From assembly GCA_025200525.1 (NCBI GenBank), contig CM045762.1, forward strand, positions 27,253,600-27,317,599: DNA of 64,000 nucleotides, in the 5' to 3' direction. Shown here piece by piece: positions 21,841 through 33,733 of the stretch (the stretch's first letter is position 1; every line of letters starts with the position of its first letter). The stretch comes from Camellia lanceoleosa. Taxonomy: Eukaryota; Streptophyta; Magnoliopsida; Ericales; Theaceae. A model generated the notes under the pieces. It had not been told where the DNA came from. It did not search any database and was given only the letters and a program-made list of their open reading frames with translations. The position numbers and the translations under genes are program-made.

Positions 21841-22999
21841 AACCCATGGTAAAGATTCAAAAACAGATACATATGAAAAATAAAATGTGTAAACCTGTGC
21901 TGTTGAGAGATTACAACAGTCTATTCTGCATTTCTTTTTTTTCTTTCTTATAATTCGCATTACAAATTATCAAGTTGAGATCACAATTTCAAATTGATGT
22001 ATACAAATTTGATCATGAAAACATAAATTCTGTGAATGAATATCAATTTCTGTTACAAAATTCATTTTAGTAAACATTGGTAATTTGATTACTTATCACT
22101 GTCATGATAAACTTCATTTTATGATCTGTGAATTACCTATTGAATTCTCATGAAATGGTCTGTGAGTGAATAAGGAAAACACATGATCTGAATGGGTTCT
22201 GTGATTTTTGAGTCAATGCTGGAGACAATGTCTCCATCTGTGAATTACCTATTGATTTATTATCTGCGAAATACTTATTGATTTGTCAATGCTGAAGAGA
22301 ATGTCTCCATCTTTCTTTCAAAAAAACAGTCCTCAGAGGCAGTCTTGATTCTTATATGGTCACATTTTCAGGTTGTCCTGATTCAACTTCACTTCTTCAA
22401 ACACTGTTAACTTGATTATTCATAAATCTGAATAAGACCTTCTGCTTCCTTCATTCATATCTATCTTCATTGAAAGCTGAATGGATTACCAGTTGAATAT
22501 AACTCTTCATCAGTTGATGTAGTCTAAGTTTTAATGCGGTATTTTTTTTCAAAAAAGTATGTCTAATTTGTGTAATGTGGGTACAAACTTTAATCTTTAA
22601 AAATATTGACATAAATAGACTATTCTGAAATTTCAAAAAACAACAGAATTTAATAATAATAATAATAATAATTAGGAAAAAAGTAATAATAAAATTTGAT
22701 CATGAATTCTTCATCTCAATCATGCAAATATACGGTGTTCATGCCTTTTTTTATGTTCATTGAAATCTAAATTGACCAAATTACATATTTACTTTCCTAT
22801 TACCACCTTCATAGTGAAACCATGAGAATGTAGGACTGTAATTCTTTAAAATAAACAAAAAGAAGTTGACAGTTTGTATACCTATCCTATGAAACATGTG
22901 CATCAACGTATTCAGATAATATTTAACCTAATAAACGAATAACATAAACTAATTACTTACATGATTCATTGCCACTTTCGAATGTTTGTAAAGCATAGC

Positions 23000-23409
23000 A
23001 TGGCTTCGTTTACCTCAACTACAACTTCCAGTACATGGCTACGACGAATGTGTGCCTGGGGAAATGGCCCTCAGATTGTTAAGATTTCAGTGTCGCTAAA
23101 AATCCGGTCCCTTACTTTGCATGTCCCCGCCCTGTGGTGAGTCACCCATTCTTTACCGGTCATAACTGTATGAACATTAACAACCCATTGACTAATGGTT
23201 CCATCATTTGCACTCATCAGCCTTGTGTCAGTTGGATTGGTTGGTGCGAAGAACCAAGGCGAGAGAACCAAGACTATGCGTCACCCAAAGACGAAATTGT
23301 CATGCAATTGCGGGCTGATGTCATAGACATTCAACAATCTTTGCGTGTTCTTAAGACCATTGTGTATGTGTTATGCATTGCCGTTGTCATTTTGTTGTTC
23401 CGTATGTAA
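23000..23409 (+). pseudogene. GRF-type zinc-finger-like ORF with C-terminal membrane helix, inside the Harbinger element
   Basis: An ATG at 23,000 opens a Ser/Thr-rich N-terminus. After a frame change near 23,090 the frame continues through Asn-Pro-x-x-Tyr-Phe-x-Cys-Pro and three later Cys/His-Cys positions with Trp (residues about 12-45 of the 23,134 frame), a layout like GRF zinc fingers. A short helix (DIQQSLRVLK) and a 17-residue hydrophobic C-terminus (IVYVLCIAVVILLF) ending in Arg-Met-stop follow. Plant GRF-domain proteins with a tail anchor have this architecture, usually as hypothetical proteins. The call is motif-based only. The frameshift suggests decay. Its place between the left end and ORF1 suggests capture by, or membership of, the transposon. 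Confidence 0.45.
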
Positions 23410-23727
23410 GAAACGTTAGGATGTTGTCAGTATGTACAAACACGTTACGACGCTGTTAGTTTGTCAAAAAAGTATGTTCTAGTATTACTTTAAGCTACCT
23501 TTGCCTTTGTTAGTACAGAACGGTCGACGTATTAATGACTATCATAACTATTTCCATTACTTAGTTCCATGGAACCTATGTGCGTATGTTATTATTGTGC
23601 AATGGTTATATGCTGGCTAATTTAGCATCCTATCTCTCTGTTTGTTGTTATTAATGTGTAATGGCTTATGCGTTTGTATATAACAACTGAATTTGTGATG
23701 GTAATCTTTTGTAACCGTATATTAGTA

Positions 23728-24138
23728 ATGGCTTCCACACGTACTTCTCCGCATATCCATTCCAAAAGCAAAGGCACTGTCACTGGCAAGTCAAGCAGTC
23801 TTGAAGAGACACATAATCAGTTAAGCCACAAGGCCTCATGGGACAGTGACTCAATCCAAGTGTTCCTGCAGTTGATTGCAAATGAGATTACTAAAGAAAA
23901 TCGTCCATTCCTAGTCCTCAGCCAAGCAGGGTACAAGTCCTTGGCAAGGAAATTTGAGAAAAAAACTGGAAGAAAACATGGACTGAAACAATTGAAGAAT
24001 AAGTACACGAGTTTGAAAAAAGAGTGGCAAGCGTGGACAAAGTTGATGGATTTAAGCAAAGGAGTGTCAGGGATAGGGTTTGGCTGTGACATCGATATGT
24101 TTCAGGCACCTAAGGAGTGGTGGGACAAGATGGAATCG
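23728..24138 (+). pseudogene. Harbinger ORF1, exon 1: Myb/SANT-like DNA-binding protein
   Basis: ATG at 23,728 (MASTRTSPHIHSK). After a Ser-rich leader comes a Myb/SANT-like domain (Myb_DNA-bind_3 type), residues about 38-125. It has the signature WDSDSIQVFLQLIANEI, then KSLARKFEKKTGRKHGLKQL, KNKYTSLKKEW and W...GIGFGCDIDMFQAPKEWW. In PIF/Harbinger elements this protein helps bring the transposase to the nucleus and to the DNA ends. The exon ends at a clean donor, TCG|gtaagt. The chromovirus insertion begins 10 bases into that intron. Exon 1 itself has no stop, and exon 2 lies at 44,322. Confidence 0.85.
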
Positions 24139-24148
24139 GTAAGTACAT

Positions 24149-25386
24149 TGTCACGACCCAAACACGGTACCCAAAAGCTTGGTGTCGTAACAACATAAAA
24201 ATGAAATAATTCAAGTAATTTTATAGTCGTAGCGCAAACGGAAAAATTAAATAAATTAAAATAAAATAATGGGGTACCAAATGCTTATTTAAAAGGAAAT
24301 AAATATAGTCATTTGATCTTTATTGTATTACAAGAGTCCCGAAAAAAAAAACAAAACAGATAGAAACTAAAAAGAAAGACACAACGATTCATTCCCCATC
24401 TTGATCTCGCTAAATCTCGTCACCTGAAAGGGGTAACAGCTATAAGCACATAGCAAAATGAGAAATATTATACTGTGAGTATTATGGTACAAAATAGCCA
24501 TGGATAGGCATTTAAACTAAAACATTAACATAATTTGAGTTAAATACACAGATTATTTAAGTGGCAAAACTGAAATAAATAACTATAACCACGGTACAGA
24601 GTAGAACAGAACATGGGTTACTAGAGTGACAATCAGAACAGGGGTCAATGGATCCATGACAAACAGGGGACCACAGAGTGGCTAAACAGAAGTCAATGGT
24701 TATTTAAGTCCCCCAAGGCGTGGGACTCCCGTAGTGGTACTTACACAACATAATTGTTTATAAGGTTATAGTTAAATATTCTTTAAAATATACACAAGCA
24801 TATCCATGAGTTTCATTTTCACAAATACGGTTCAGAAAATAATCCACGTAACTGAAACCTTTATAAAACATAACCTTTATTAATATACTAATAAAACATA
24901 ACTTTTATAAAATAAATCATGGTGAGCCAAAACATACGTAAACTATATTATGGTAACTCAAGACATATTTACAATATATTATACTAGCTCAAGGTATAAT
25001 ATACTCACCTCTAGTACAAATTAATCCCTATTTTCCGTGCACTTCAGAGCCTCACTTGCTACGTTACGCTCCATACGCTCACCTTGTTTTTGTGCTTCAC
25101 CAACGAACTTCACTACCCTATTTATACCTAAACAAGGTGTGAGGCCCAAGCAATAGTCGCATACGTGGCAGTATTTCTCAATCCCCCTATGATTTACCCA
25201 TTTTACTTTGACTCTTATACTTTGACCCTTATCCTTATTCAAGAGTCCTATCCCTTGTTTTTTTTTTTTTGGTTTAACCCTTATCCTGTTCCAACCAAGG
25301 TCTTGAGAATTGAATTATAAGTTTGAAGGGTTACTATCCTCTTTGATAATCCATAATGATTCCTAAAAATTACGTATAATGATAAG
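24149..25386 (-). repeat. Chromovirus 3' LTR, first part (split by the Tat element)
   Basis: Collinear with 42,704-43,925. It ends at the ataag target duplication of the Tat-lineage insertion and resumes at 36,833. Confidence 0.92.
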
Positions 25387-26172
25387 TGTACGGGGAGCAA
25401 ATATTCAGGCAAGCCCGTACTCCTTTCTTCCAAGCTCCGACTTTGTCCGATCACCTGAAAGCACAACGGTGGTGAGTTACCCGGCGGTGTGTGGCCGGAA
25501 AACCCCTCCGACGGTCAAATTAGCACACACCTTGGGATAGAGAGAGAGAGAGGAGAGAGTGTTTGAGTGTAAGAATTTCCTTACGAAATGTTCATTGTCC
25601 GCGTATGGGGGGCGCAGACATGCCTATATACCCTCAAGGCCCATATCCACTCCTACCATCTCTCGACACGTGGCTCGCCATCCCATCTGTCAACAGAAAC
25701 CTTTGTTGCATTACCTAACCTCAATCGCCACCTTCCCATTCGAGCACGATACCGAAGCCGCCCAATCATGGCCGTGCTGTGCTTCATACCCAAGCACTTC
25801 ACTGGCTAAGCACAAGGAGAACCGGGCTAGTTAACATCTCGGCAAGCTGAGCCCGGGACATCTCCTGTGTTCTGTTTTCCGGCCGAGCAAACGGTTACCT
25901 CGGCTGACCACGTCTTTCCGGGCGCCGGTCACTTTACTTGACTGGCTTCATCATCGCCAGAACATGCTGCTCGGTCCAACCGAGCATTGCCTTACCGAGC
26001 AGTTTTCCTTCCGGGCTGGATGGCGCATTCTTGGACCAACGCCTGCCCGGCCCAACTGCTAGCAGCCTGATACTAAATGGATCGCAAGTCATCTCGGCCC
26101 AATGATCCACTTGGCTGCCAATCTTTTCGGCCGTTATCTCGGCCCACTTCAAGATCATAAATATCCCTCTCA
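25387..26172 (-). repeat. Tat-element 3' LTR
   Basis: 786 bp, collinear with 36,048-36,827. The neighbouring purine tract (minus strand ttaaggggcaat, at 26,173-26,184) lies just inside. It contains a GA run near 25,540. Confidence 0.92.
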
Positions 26173-26485
26173 ATTGCCCCTTAATTCTGTCCGTTAAAGC
26201 GTGACTGGGATTACCTATTCTGACCGGGGTAGCACCATATCGGTTCTCCGCTTATTTTTCGTCAACCGGGCAAGTTGGCATGCCTGCCTTCAGACTAGCC
26301 CGGTTTCTACCCCGGTCAACGCCCATTTTGATCTTGCTGTCTCTTCGTTTGCTCTCGACGCCACCGCCTGCCTTTTCTCTTCAACTCTGACGCTGCCATT
26401 AATGGTGACAGGTGGTGTCCTCCCATTGGTCCTCGAGCAGCCAACCAGCCGTCGCAAGAAATTCAAATTTTGGCGGTTTTTGTGG

Positions 26486-26493
26486 CTATATAC
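26486..26493 (+). promoter_or_regulatory. Candidate TATA box for the antisense ORF
   Basis: CTATATAC in a GC-balanced context, about 660 bases upstream of the antisense ORF start. A possible 5' UTR intron follows (donor ctcctg|gtaagt near 26,621, acceptor tcctgcag near 27,047). Inferred only. Confidence 0.4.
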
Positions 26494-27149
26494 ATACCAA
26501 CCCCTTCTTCTCTTTCCTTCTTACTGAATCTCCCTTCCTTGTCGATCCAGAGCTCTTGTGCCCCTTCTCCTTGCTTGCCGTTGCTGTACTCGCACTCGAA
26601 GTAGCCATCTTCACAATCTCCTGGTAAGTCTTCAAACTTTCCTTTCGTTGCCATTTTCTTTAATATTTCACACATTAGGGCAGAAAAAGGTAGCTTTTAG
26701 GACTTGGGCACCAAAAACCACCCTAAACCTTCAAACGTTCATGGTGTTCTTCATTTTCCCTAAAGAACACTGAAGAACTGGGCGGACTGGGCTCCTGGTC
26801 TCCATTTGATCCAAAAAAACTTTTAGAACTGAGCAAATATCATGTTTATCACAAATCCAGCAAAAACCGAGATAGCAAAGAGGACCTGGTCGCTCAACCG
26901 GGCTAATATCTGGTCCGCTTGGGCGACCGAGCTCCTAGGTAAGCTTACACAACCGAGGTGGTTTGGCACTCTTTCTGATCGAGCTAAAGTGAAGCTCACT
27001 TTGTGCGACCGCGCTCACATTCACACTTGCCATCCTTTTCCTGCAGAGTCCAAGGGGACCTTTGACCACATCTGAGGCTCTCAAGACCGAGCAATCATCC
27101 AATTAGCACAGTGCCAAACCCCTCAGCCGAGATACACTAGCTCGGTCTC

Positions 27150-29029
27150 ATGGGGAAATTTCGCTTCCTAGTGGATACACCAGCCGCGCTAGATGCGTTT
27201 AGAGAGGAGTACGGCATCCCGGCCGACGTCTATCTAGAGCTGGCGGCAGAGAAGACAACACCCTGGGACAAACTTGACCAATGCCCCTTCACTGTGCTGT
27301 CAATAGTAGAAGGAGGCCTACGCTTCCTGATCAATCCCCTCATGACCGAGTTCCTACGCCGGACCGGGTTGGCGCCAACCCAAGTATCCACCAACACCTA
27401 CCGAATAATAAACGGCGTGTACGAACTAAACAACCGGCTTGGCATAAGCCTAGGTTTAGCCGAGATCTTGTGCCAATACACTTTAGGCCACACTAGCGAC
27501 GGCCTCGCCTATTACCTTAAAATTAGACCGCAGGAGAAAATCAGAACCGCACTCCGCATAAGGATCTTCACGACGATGATTTCTTTTGGGTGTTAGGTAT
27601 TACGAGACAAACGCAGACGGGCCGATGATAAGCAAGAACTTTGGCAGCACATGTAAGCCGCACAAATTAGCTTGGTAAAAATGATTTTTCTTTTGTTTCT
27701 GTACTTAATCATTTTTTCTTGCTTCTTTTGCAGCAATCCAAGCCTTGCAAGCCAACTACCACTTCCCCAACGTCGAGGCAATCAGGACCGCGCTCCGGTA
27801 TCGCAACCGAGATTGCAACCAATTGCTCGGCTACACCCCCACATATAGATACTCCGCTCCTCGGCGGAGTAAAGTCACAGACTTCGTTCGCGCTCCATCA
27901 CCTCCACCAGATCCAACCCTGCCAGACGTACCACTCATCTGCCTGACCGAGGAGCAAGAGATGGCAAAAAGAAGCAGAATAAAAAATTTGCTCACCGCCA
28001 CATCGGCCGAGATACCAAGCGTTGAAATCCGCCACCACATCGGACAAGCAAGCGACGCCGGATCGCTTTTTCTTCCCAGGGCAATCCAAAGAAGCAACCA
28101 ACTCAATGCCGGGCTAGCAAAAGAGCTCGCGCAGATCCGTCTGCCGAGCTGGTTACCGAGCTCAACGCCGAGCTGAACACCGAGCAACCCACTGCCACGG
28201 TCGACCCAATATCGATCTGGAGACCACAACTGAAACAACGAAAAAAAGACATCCCGGCTACGGCTTCAATCAAGGGCGATAAAGAGCACCTGCTCGCCTA
28301 TGATCTCTCAAAGGCATTCCTTCTATCGAGTGACGTGGTTGGCAGTGACCATGTTCCTGACACCCGCTTGGTGAAATCATCAGTCAAGTCCATGGCCAGG
28401 GTAAGTCCCACTTTGCCTATGAAATTTTTGCTAAGTGTTTGCCCGGTTATTTCACTAAGCAAATTCGCTTCTTGCAGGCCATCCAAAAGCAGCACTTGGT
28501 CATGGAGCGCATCCACAGACTTCGGCAAAAGGTGAGCGACACCGCCAGCCAAGTCGAAAGCCTCCAAACCGAGCTTGGCCGAGCAAAGTCCTCGCTCGAA
28601 GTTGCCAATACCGACAACAACAGGCTGCTCGGCCAACTTGAAGCGGCCGGAAAAAAGAGGGATGAGCTCCAAGCCGAGCTTGACGCTTTGAAGGCGTCCA
28701 GGAAGAAAGAGTGCGAAGATGCCAACAACGCCGGCTTCAACGAAGCCGAGGAAAATTACAAGAAACAAGTCTTCGCCACTCAAGACATTTACTTCAAGGC
28801 AGGATGGAAGGCTGCCTGTCAACAGCTCGGTCAGGGCCCTGATACTGATGTGTTTGCCTCTCCACCGGCTGTCTTCTTACCGACATACCTCATTCCATAT
28901 GCCAATGACGTCTTCAGTGCACTGCAAGCCGAGGCCGGGGAAGCACTTGAAGAAGAGGGTGAGGAAGATGCTGAAGAAGAGGACCAAACCGCACAGGAAC
29001 ATCCCGGCCAGACTGAGACCGGCGTCTAG
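27150..29029 (+). pseudogene. Antisense ORF of the Tat element (putative gypsy-type transposon domain plus coiled coil)
   Basis: Three exons on the strand opposite to gag-pol: 27,150-27,652, 27,734-28,400 and 28,478-29,029, with canonical introns (gtaagc...ttttgcag and gtaagt...cttgcag). The start is the first ATG after an in-frame TAG. Exon 1 encodes a globular domain (FREEYGIPADVYLEL, LRFLINPLMTEFLRRTGLAP, QVSTNTYRIINGVYELNNR) like the plant 'putative gypsy type transposon' family that marks antisense ORFs in Tat elements. Exon 3 is a long coiled coil (ERIHRLRQKVSDTASQVESL onward, about 80 residues), a conserved FKAGWKAACQQLG segment and a Glu-rich tail. There are frameshifts near 27,580 and 28,170-28,300. 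The function of this protein family is not known to me. Confidence 0.8.
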
Positions 29030-29385
29030 GACCAAACCGCCACGGTTAACCTAGAGCCTGATAAGGAGTTCCCCGATCTCTCCCCCCTAGCTTAGGTTTC
29101 TTTTTCCTTTTCTTTTTGTAGTTTGCTTTCTGCGTTTCTGATGTAACCGGGCTTTGTCCCCACCCTTTGTATATACTTTCTATCAATGAAAAACTTGATA
29201 TTTTTGCTAAGTGTTTGTACGGTTGTCATCAATTCCATTTTCAGCAAAACATCTCGATATAAATCATAAATTTGAACACTTCGTCAACCGGAATACATAA
29301 CTCGATTGAAGTACTTAAGCAACTTCACAAACCGGAAGGTCTATCTCAATTAATAATAACAAGAACGAACCACCAAGTCTGCCAT
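29030..29385 (+). other. 3' flank of the antisense ORF
   Basis: T-rich and TG-rich stretch (ttttgtagtttgctt, tatcaatgaaaaac near 29,180) suggesting a plant poly(A) region for the antisense transcript. It grades into degenerate copies of the 59-bp repeat from about 29,240. Confidence 0.4.
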
Positions 29386-29950
29386 CCGGGGGAGTCATCT
29401 CGGTTGGGTAAATCATCTCGGCCGGGATGGCTTAAGTTGGACAAAACACCAACTCTATTAGCCGGAGCAAATCATCTCGGCAAGAAATATCTAAGTTGAA
29501 CAAAACATCAGCTCCTCTAACCGAAGCAAATCATCTCGGTTGGGAATCCTAAGTTGGACAAAACACCAACTCTTCCAACTGGAGCAAAACATCTCGGTTG
29601 AGAATTCTAAGTTGGACAAAACACCAACTCTTCCAACCGGAACAAAACATCTCGGTAAGAAATATCTAAGTTGAACAAAACATCAACTCCTCTAACCGGA
29701 GCAAATCATCTCGGTTGGGAATCCTAAGTTGGACAAAACACCAACTCTTTTAACCGGAGCAAAACATCTCGGTTGGGAATCCTAAGTTGGACAAAACACC
29801 AACTTTTCCAACCGGAACAAAACATCTCGGTAAGAAATATCTAAGTTGAACAAAACATCAACTCCTCTAACCGAAGCAAATCATCTCGGTTGGGAATCCT
29901 AAGTTGGACAAAACACCAACTCTTCCAACCGGAGCAAAACATCTCGGTTT
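29386..29950. repeat. 59-bp tandem repeat, about nine copies, inside the Tat element
   Basis: The unit is about aacatctcggttgggaatc, then ctaagttggacaaaacacca, then actcttccaaccggagcaaa. Two variants alternate, one with aagttggac/cacc and one with aagttgaac/catc. Tandem arrays between pol and the 3' LTR are a known feature of Tat elements and can seed satellite DNA. Confidence 0.9.
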
Positions 29951-30123
29951 TTACATTTAAGAACAACAATCTAAAGCAAAATCACTTCTATATATTGACA
30001 AAAAAAATTTACATTCTGAAGTGCAAGCCAAAAAATTCCTTTGCACAAGAAGAGAAAACTAAAGCTAGAAATAATACAGTTTGAGGTTGGCCGCATTCCA
30101 TGGCCGGGGTATTGCTTTTCCGT

Positions 30124-31275
30124 TCAGATCCTCCAAGTGGTAAGCCCCCTTGCCCGCTGCATCGTGATCTTGTAGGGTCCTTCCCAATTTGCCCCTAGTT
30201 TGCCTTCACCTGGCACCAGGGTGTTGCCCATAACTTTCCACAAAACCCAATCACCAACTTTGAACGGTCTGGGGTGCACCATCTTGTTGTACATCTTTGA
30301 GAGCTCTTGTTGGTAGGCGGCCACGTGGATGAGAGCCTTCTCCCGACGCTCTTCCGCTAGGTCCAGCTCCAAGGCAATTGCCTCTGCATTCGCCTCGCTC
30401 AAAACTCTCGCTTAGGGTGGGCATGCCAACTTCCAAAGGTATGACCGCCCATGCCATAAGCCAAAGCAAATGGAGTCTCCCCAGAGATCGCCATGGGGTT
30501 GTTCGGTATGCCCAAAGGACGCCGGTAATTCCTCAGCCCATTTTCCTTTGCCTTTCCAAATTGCTTTCTTCAACCCATCAAGAATAGTCTTGTTTGATGC
30601 CTCGCTTGACCATTGACTGGGTGTTCGAGTGGAGTTGTAAAATTCAATCTTCAGATTCACAAAATCCTCGAATAGGCAACCATCAAACCGGTGCCATTAT
30701 CGAGATCAAAATCTTTGGGACGCCAAACCGCTGCGGACCACGTTCGCTGCATAAACCGCTTCACGTCTTTTTGTTTGATTGTTGCCAAGGGCTCAGCTTC
30801 AACCCATTTCGTGAAATAATCTGTGGCCGCAATGAAGAATTTTTGGTTACCTGGTGCTGTTGGCAGTGGCCCCACTATATCTAGCCCCCACATGGCAAAG
30901 GGCCAAGGACTGGTGAGGGGGAGAAGTTCCCTGGCTGGCTGATGGATCTGATGGGCGAATTTTTGGCATTTTTCAGTGACTTATTTTTAGGCGTCACCGC
31001 ATGCATGGCCACCAAGATCCTCGCGAAATAGCTCGGTAGGCCAAGGTCCTGCTCCCTATATGGCTGCCACAAATGCCTTCGTGAATTTCGAACAAGAAGG
31101 CCTCCACACTACTCGGGTGCACGCACTTTAGATAAGGACCAGTGAAGGACTTTTTATACAGCGCACCAGATAGAGAGAGCCAAAACCGCCTCGACTTCAC
31201 GTGACTTTGTGCGCTTCTTTCTTGTCGGTTGGTAGAGTCCGGTCCTCGAGAAACAAGATTATGGGGTCCATCCAA
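30124..31275 (-). pseudogene. Tat-element integrase (decayed)
   Basis: Pieces in several frames. 30,994-31,275 has the zinc-binding His region (HPSSVEAFLFEIHEG, SHIGSRTLAYRA). 30,657-30,893 is the start of the catalytic core (GLDIVGPLP, DYFTKWVEAEPL, FDLDNGTG). 30,412-30,660 retains the Glu region (EASNKTILDGLKKA). 30,124-30,402 is the C-terminal module (PFKVGDWVLWKV, GPYKI). At least three frameshifts lie between them, and the zinc-binding Cys pair is degraded. Confidence 0.85.
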
Positions 31276-31399
31276 AAGGGCCTAGCGCTGCAAAAGTACA
31301 TCCGCTCGCCTTGCGCCTTCAATGCTTGGCCGTGGAAGAAAGTCAATTAACAGGGGTTTGAGACGATTATCTACCATCGAAGCGAGGCCGCTTCATCAC

Positions 31400-31740
31400 T
31401 CGGATGTTTTCACTACCAACTGCTGGACTCTGATTGCCAGAAACTATTTGATGTGTTCCCTGACCAGAGCTTGGTACTTCGCCATTCTTTCATCCTTTGC
31501 TTCATAAATCCCAGAGACTTGGTTAACCACAAGTTGGGAGTCATCAGACACAATCAGCTCTAGCCTTCATCCGAATAGCGCCTTGAGCCCGGCCAAATCC
31601 TCCTCAGCACTCGTTGTTAGATGTCGAAGCCAAGGGTGATGGAATGTTCAATGGTTAGGCCATCGGGAGATAAGAACGATACCTAGCCCTAAGACCGTGA
31701 CGGTTGACGCCCCATCAACAAAAAGCTTCCACATCTCCCA
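31400..31740 (-). pseudogene. Second (archaeal-type) RNase H of the Tat element
   Basis: Between the RT-RNase H block and integrase the minus strand near 31,640-31,740 encodes LFVDGASTVTVLG, then GIVLISPDG. This is the Asp-Gly-Ala/Ser and Leu-x-Ser-Pro-Asp-Gly pattern of the additional RNase H known from Tat elements. The rest of the domain toward 31,400 is shifted and interrupted. It would provide or replace RNA removal during cDNA synthesis. Confidence 0.65.
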
Positions 31741-32073
31741 CGAAAAGCTTCCAACACCGATGGGTCCCGAGAGTTGCGAAGGGTGATGGGATCACGCTTG
31801 CTACCGTCCGCTTTCAAGTTCTGCGTTGATCGGTTCCACTCTGCATTCTTGGTGATTCGGCACCTGACTCAAAGAAGTCGATCTAGAATGCCTAAGTCCG
31901 AGGCGAATCACTGTGTTATTATATGCCGCAGTTCTCAGGCCGAGTAGTTCCATTTCCTCCCCGGTGATGCGGCACGACAGAGGGTGGGACAACAATACCC
32001 GACTTCACATCACGCCACGGGTTGGTGGACTTGTACAAGTTGAGGGCACTTGGGGCCAAGAAATTCCACGACG

Positions 32074-32611
32074 CTAACTCCACCAAGTTGTATCTCGGCA
32101 AGCTTGCATTCTTCTTCTTCTTCGCCATGCGGCAATATCGACCGGGCATACCGGATGGGTCCCTGGTGAGAATTCTACAACGAAATTGGCCAAAGTCTGG
32201 GCCTTTATAGCTGTGTGCGGCTGGAACTTCATATCAAATTGCCCCAATTCGACCACCCACTTGAGAATTCGGCCAGAGAAGTCCGCCCGTTCAAACAAGG
32301 CCCTCAGGGGAACTCCACAAGACGATGATAGTATGAGCGGGGAAATAATGTGCCAACTTTCTTGAAGCCATCATTAATGCCAACGCCAGCTTTTCCAATG
32401 GCAAATACCTCGTCTCTACCTGCAGCAAGGTTTTACTGACATAAAAGATTGGGAGGTGCTTAATTCCTTCAGCGCGAACGAGCACCGTGACCGATCGCAT
32501 GTCATGAGACGGCGAGGTAAAGAAAAAGTTCCTCGCCCGGCTGAGGTGTAACCAGCAGTGGCGGAGAAGACAGATATTCCTTGAGCTCGGCCAAAGCTCG
32601 GTCACACTCAA
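32074..32611 (-). pseudogene. Tat-element RNase H (gypsy type, degenerate)
   Basis: 32,291-32,611 includes SVTVLVRAEGIKHLPIFYVSKTLL and the ETRYLPLEKLALALMMASRKLAHYF helix (catalytic Glu). 32,074-32,298 has the ILKWVVELGQFDMKFQPHTAIKAQTLANFVVEF end segment that leads into the linker. Consecutive pieces are in different frames. Confidence 0.85.
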
Positions 32612-32612
32612 G

Positions 32613-33651
32613 TCATCCCACGAGAACTTTGATTTTAATGCTTGAAAGAATGGACGAATAGCGATCTGATGACCGACTTATGAATCGATTAAGCGCGGTG
32701 GCCATTCCGGCCAGATGCTGCACGTCCTTTGCCGAGCTGGGCTGCTTCAATTCTTGCACGGCTCTGATCTGAGTCGGGTCTGCTTCGATGCCTCGGTTCG
32801 TGACTAGGAATCCCAAAAATTTTCCGGATCCCATGCCGAAGGCACATTTGGACGCATTCAGGCGTAGCTTGTACTTCTTGAGAATGGCAAACATCTCGGC
32901 TAGGTCGGACAAATGGTTTGCTTCGTGTCGGCTTTTTACCACCATATCATCGATGTAAGCCTCCATTGTCCGGCCAAGCAAAGGAGCAAACATTTTGGTC
33001 ACCATCCTCTGAAAGGTTGCCCCGGCGTTCTTCAAACCAAAAGGCATGACCCCAGAATAAAAGAGTCCTCTTGGAGTCGTGAAAGAAGTGATCTCTCGGT
33101 CAGGCCCATGCATGGTAATCTGATGGTAACCGTGGTAGGTATCCAGGAAACTGAGCCTATTATGTCCAGCCATCAAGTCCACGAGCTGGTCAATTCGCGG
33201 TAAGGGGAAGCTATCTTTGGGACAAGCTCTTGCTGATCGCCTTGTAGTCGACACAAACTCGCCACTTTCCATTCTTCTTGGGCACTACTACTGTGTTGGA
33301 GATCCACTGAGGGTAATGCACTTCCTGAATTGCTCGTGCCTCAAGCAAATTTTTGACTTCCTCTGCTACTACCTCGGCGTGATGCAACGCTGATCTCCTT
33401 GTTCGCTGGATGACTGACTTTGCTCCAGGGAAGACGTTGAGGTGATGGCAGATAAAACTTGGATCGAGGCCGGGCATGTCGTAAGGCGACCATGCAAAGA
33501 CTTCGATGTTGGCCATCAAAAACTCAACCATCTCGGTCCTTTCTTGGGCGGTAAGGCTGGAACCGAGCAGGAAGAACTTATCCGGCCGCTCCATATCGAT
33601 TCGCACCTCAACCAAGTCCTCCACAGCTTTGTCCTCTGCCTTAGTGCCCAC
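32613..33651 (-). pseudogene. Tat-element reverse transcriptase
   Basis: 33,211-33,651 carries the linker and fingers ([39 protein letters not shown]). 32,613-33,272 carries [36 protein letters not shown] and an intact [10 protein letters not shown] catalytic motif. The two frames overlap with one shift near 33,210-33,270. RT type and the IDDMVVKS motif are those of the Tat group. Confidence 0.92.
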
Positions 33652-33733
33652 ATCCTCCGTAACTCCTCGGCCTTCCTGGCCTTTCTATCATTTGCACGAA
33701 GCCTTTGGCAGCCCGGCTTGCTCACCGCCACGG

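Noticed and set aside
26201..26773. Plus-strand ORFs upstream of the Tat antisense gene
   Set aside because: Overlap the LTR border and a likely leader intron; no motif.
28298..28822. 174-codon minus-strand ORF opposite the antisense-ORF exon 3
   Set aside because: Mirror frame of the coiled-coil exon; the plus-strand frame has proper splice sites and domain structure.
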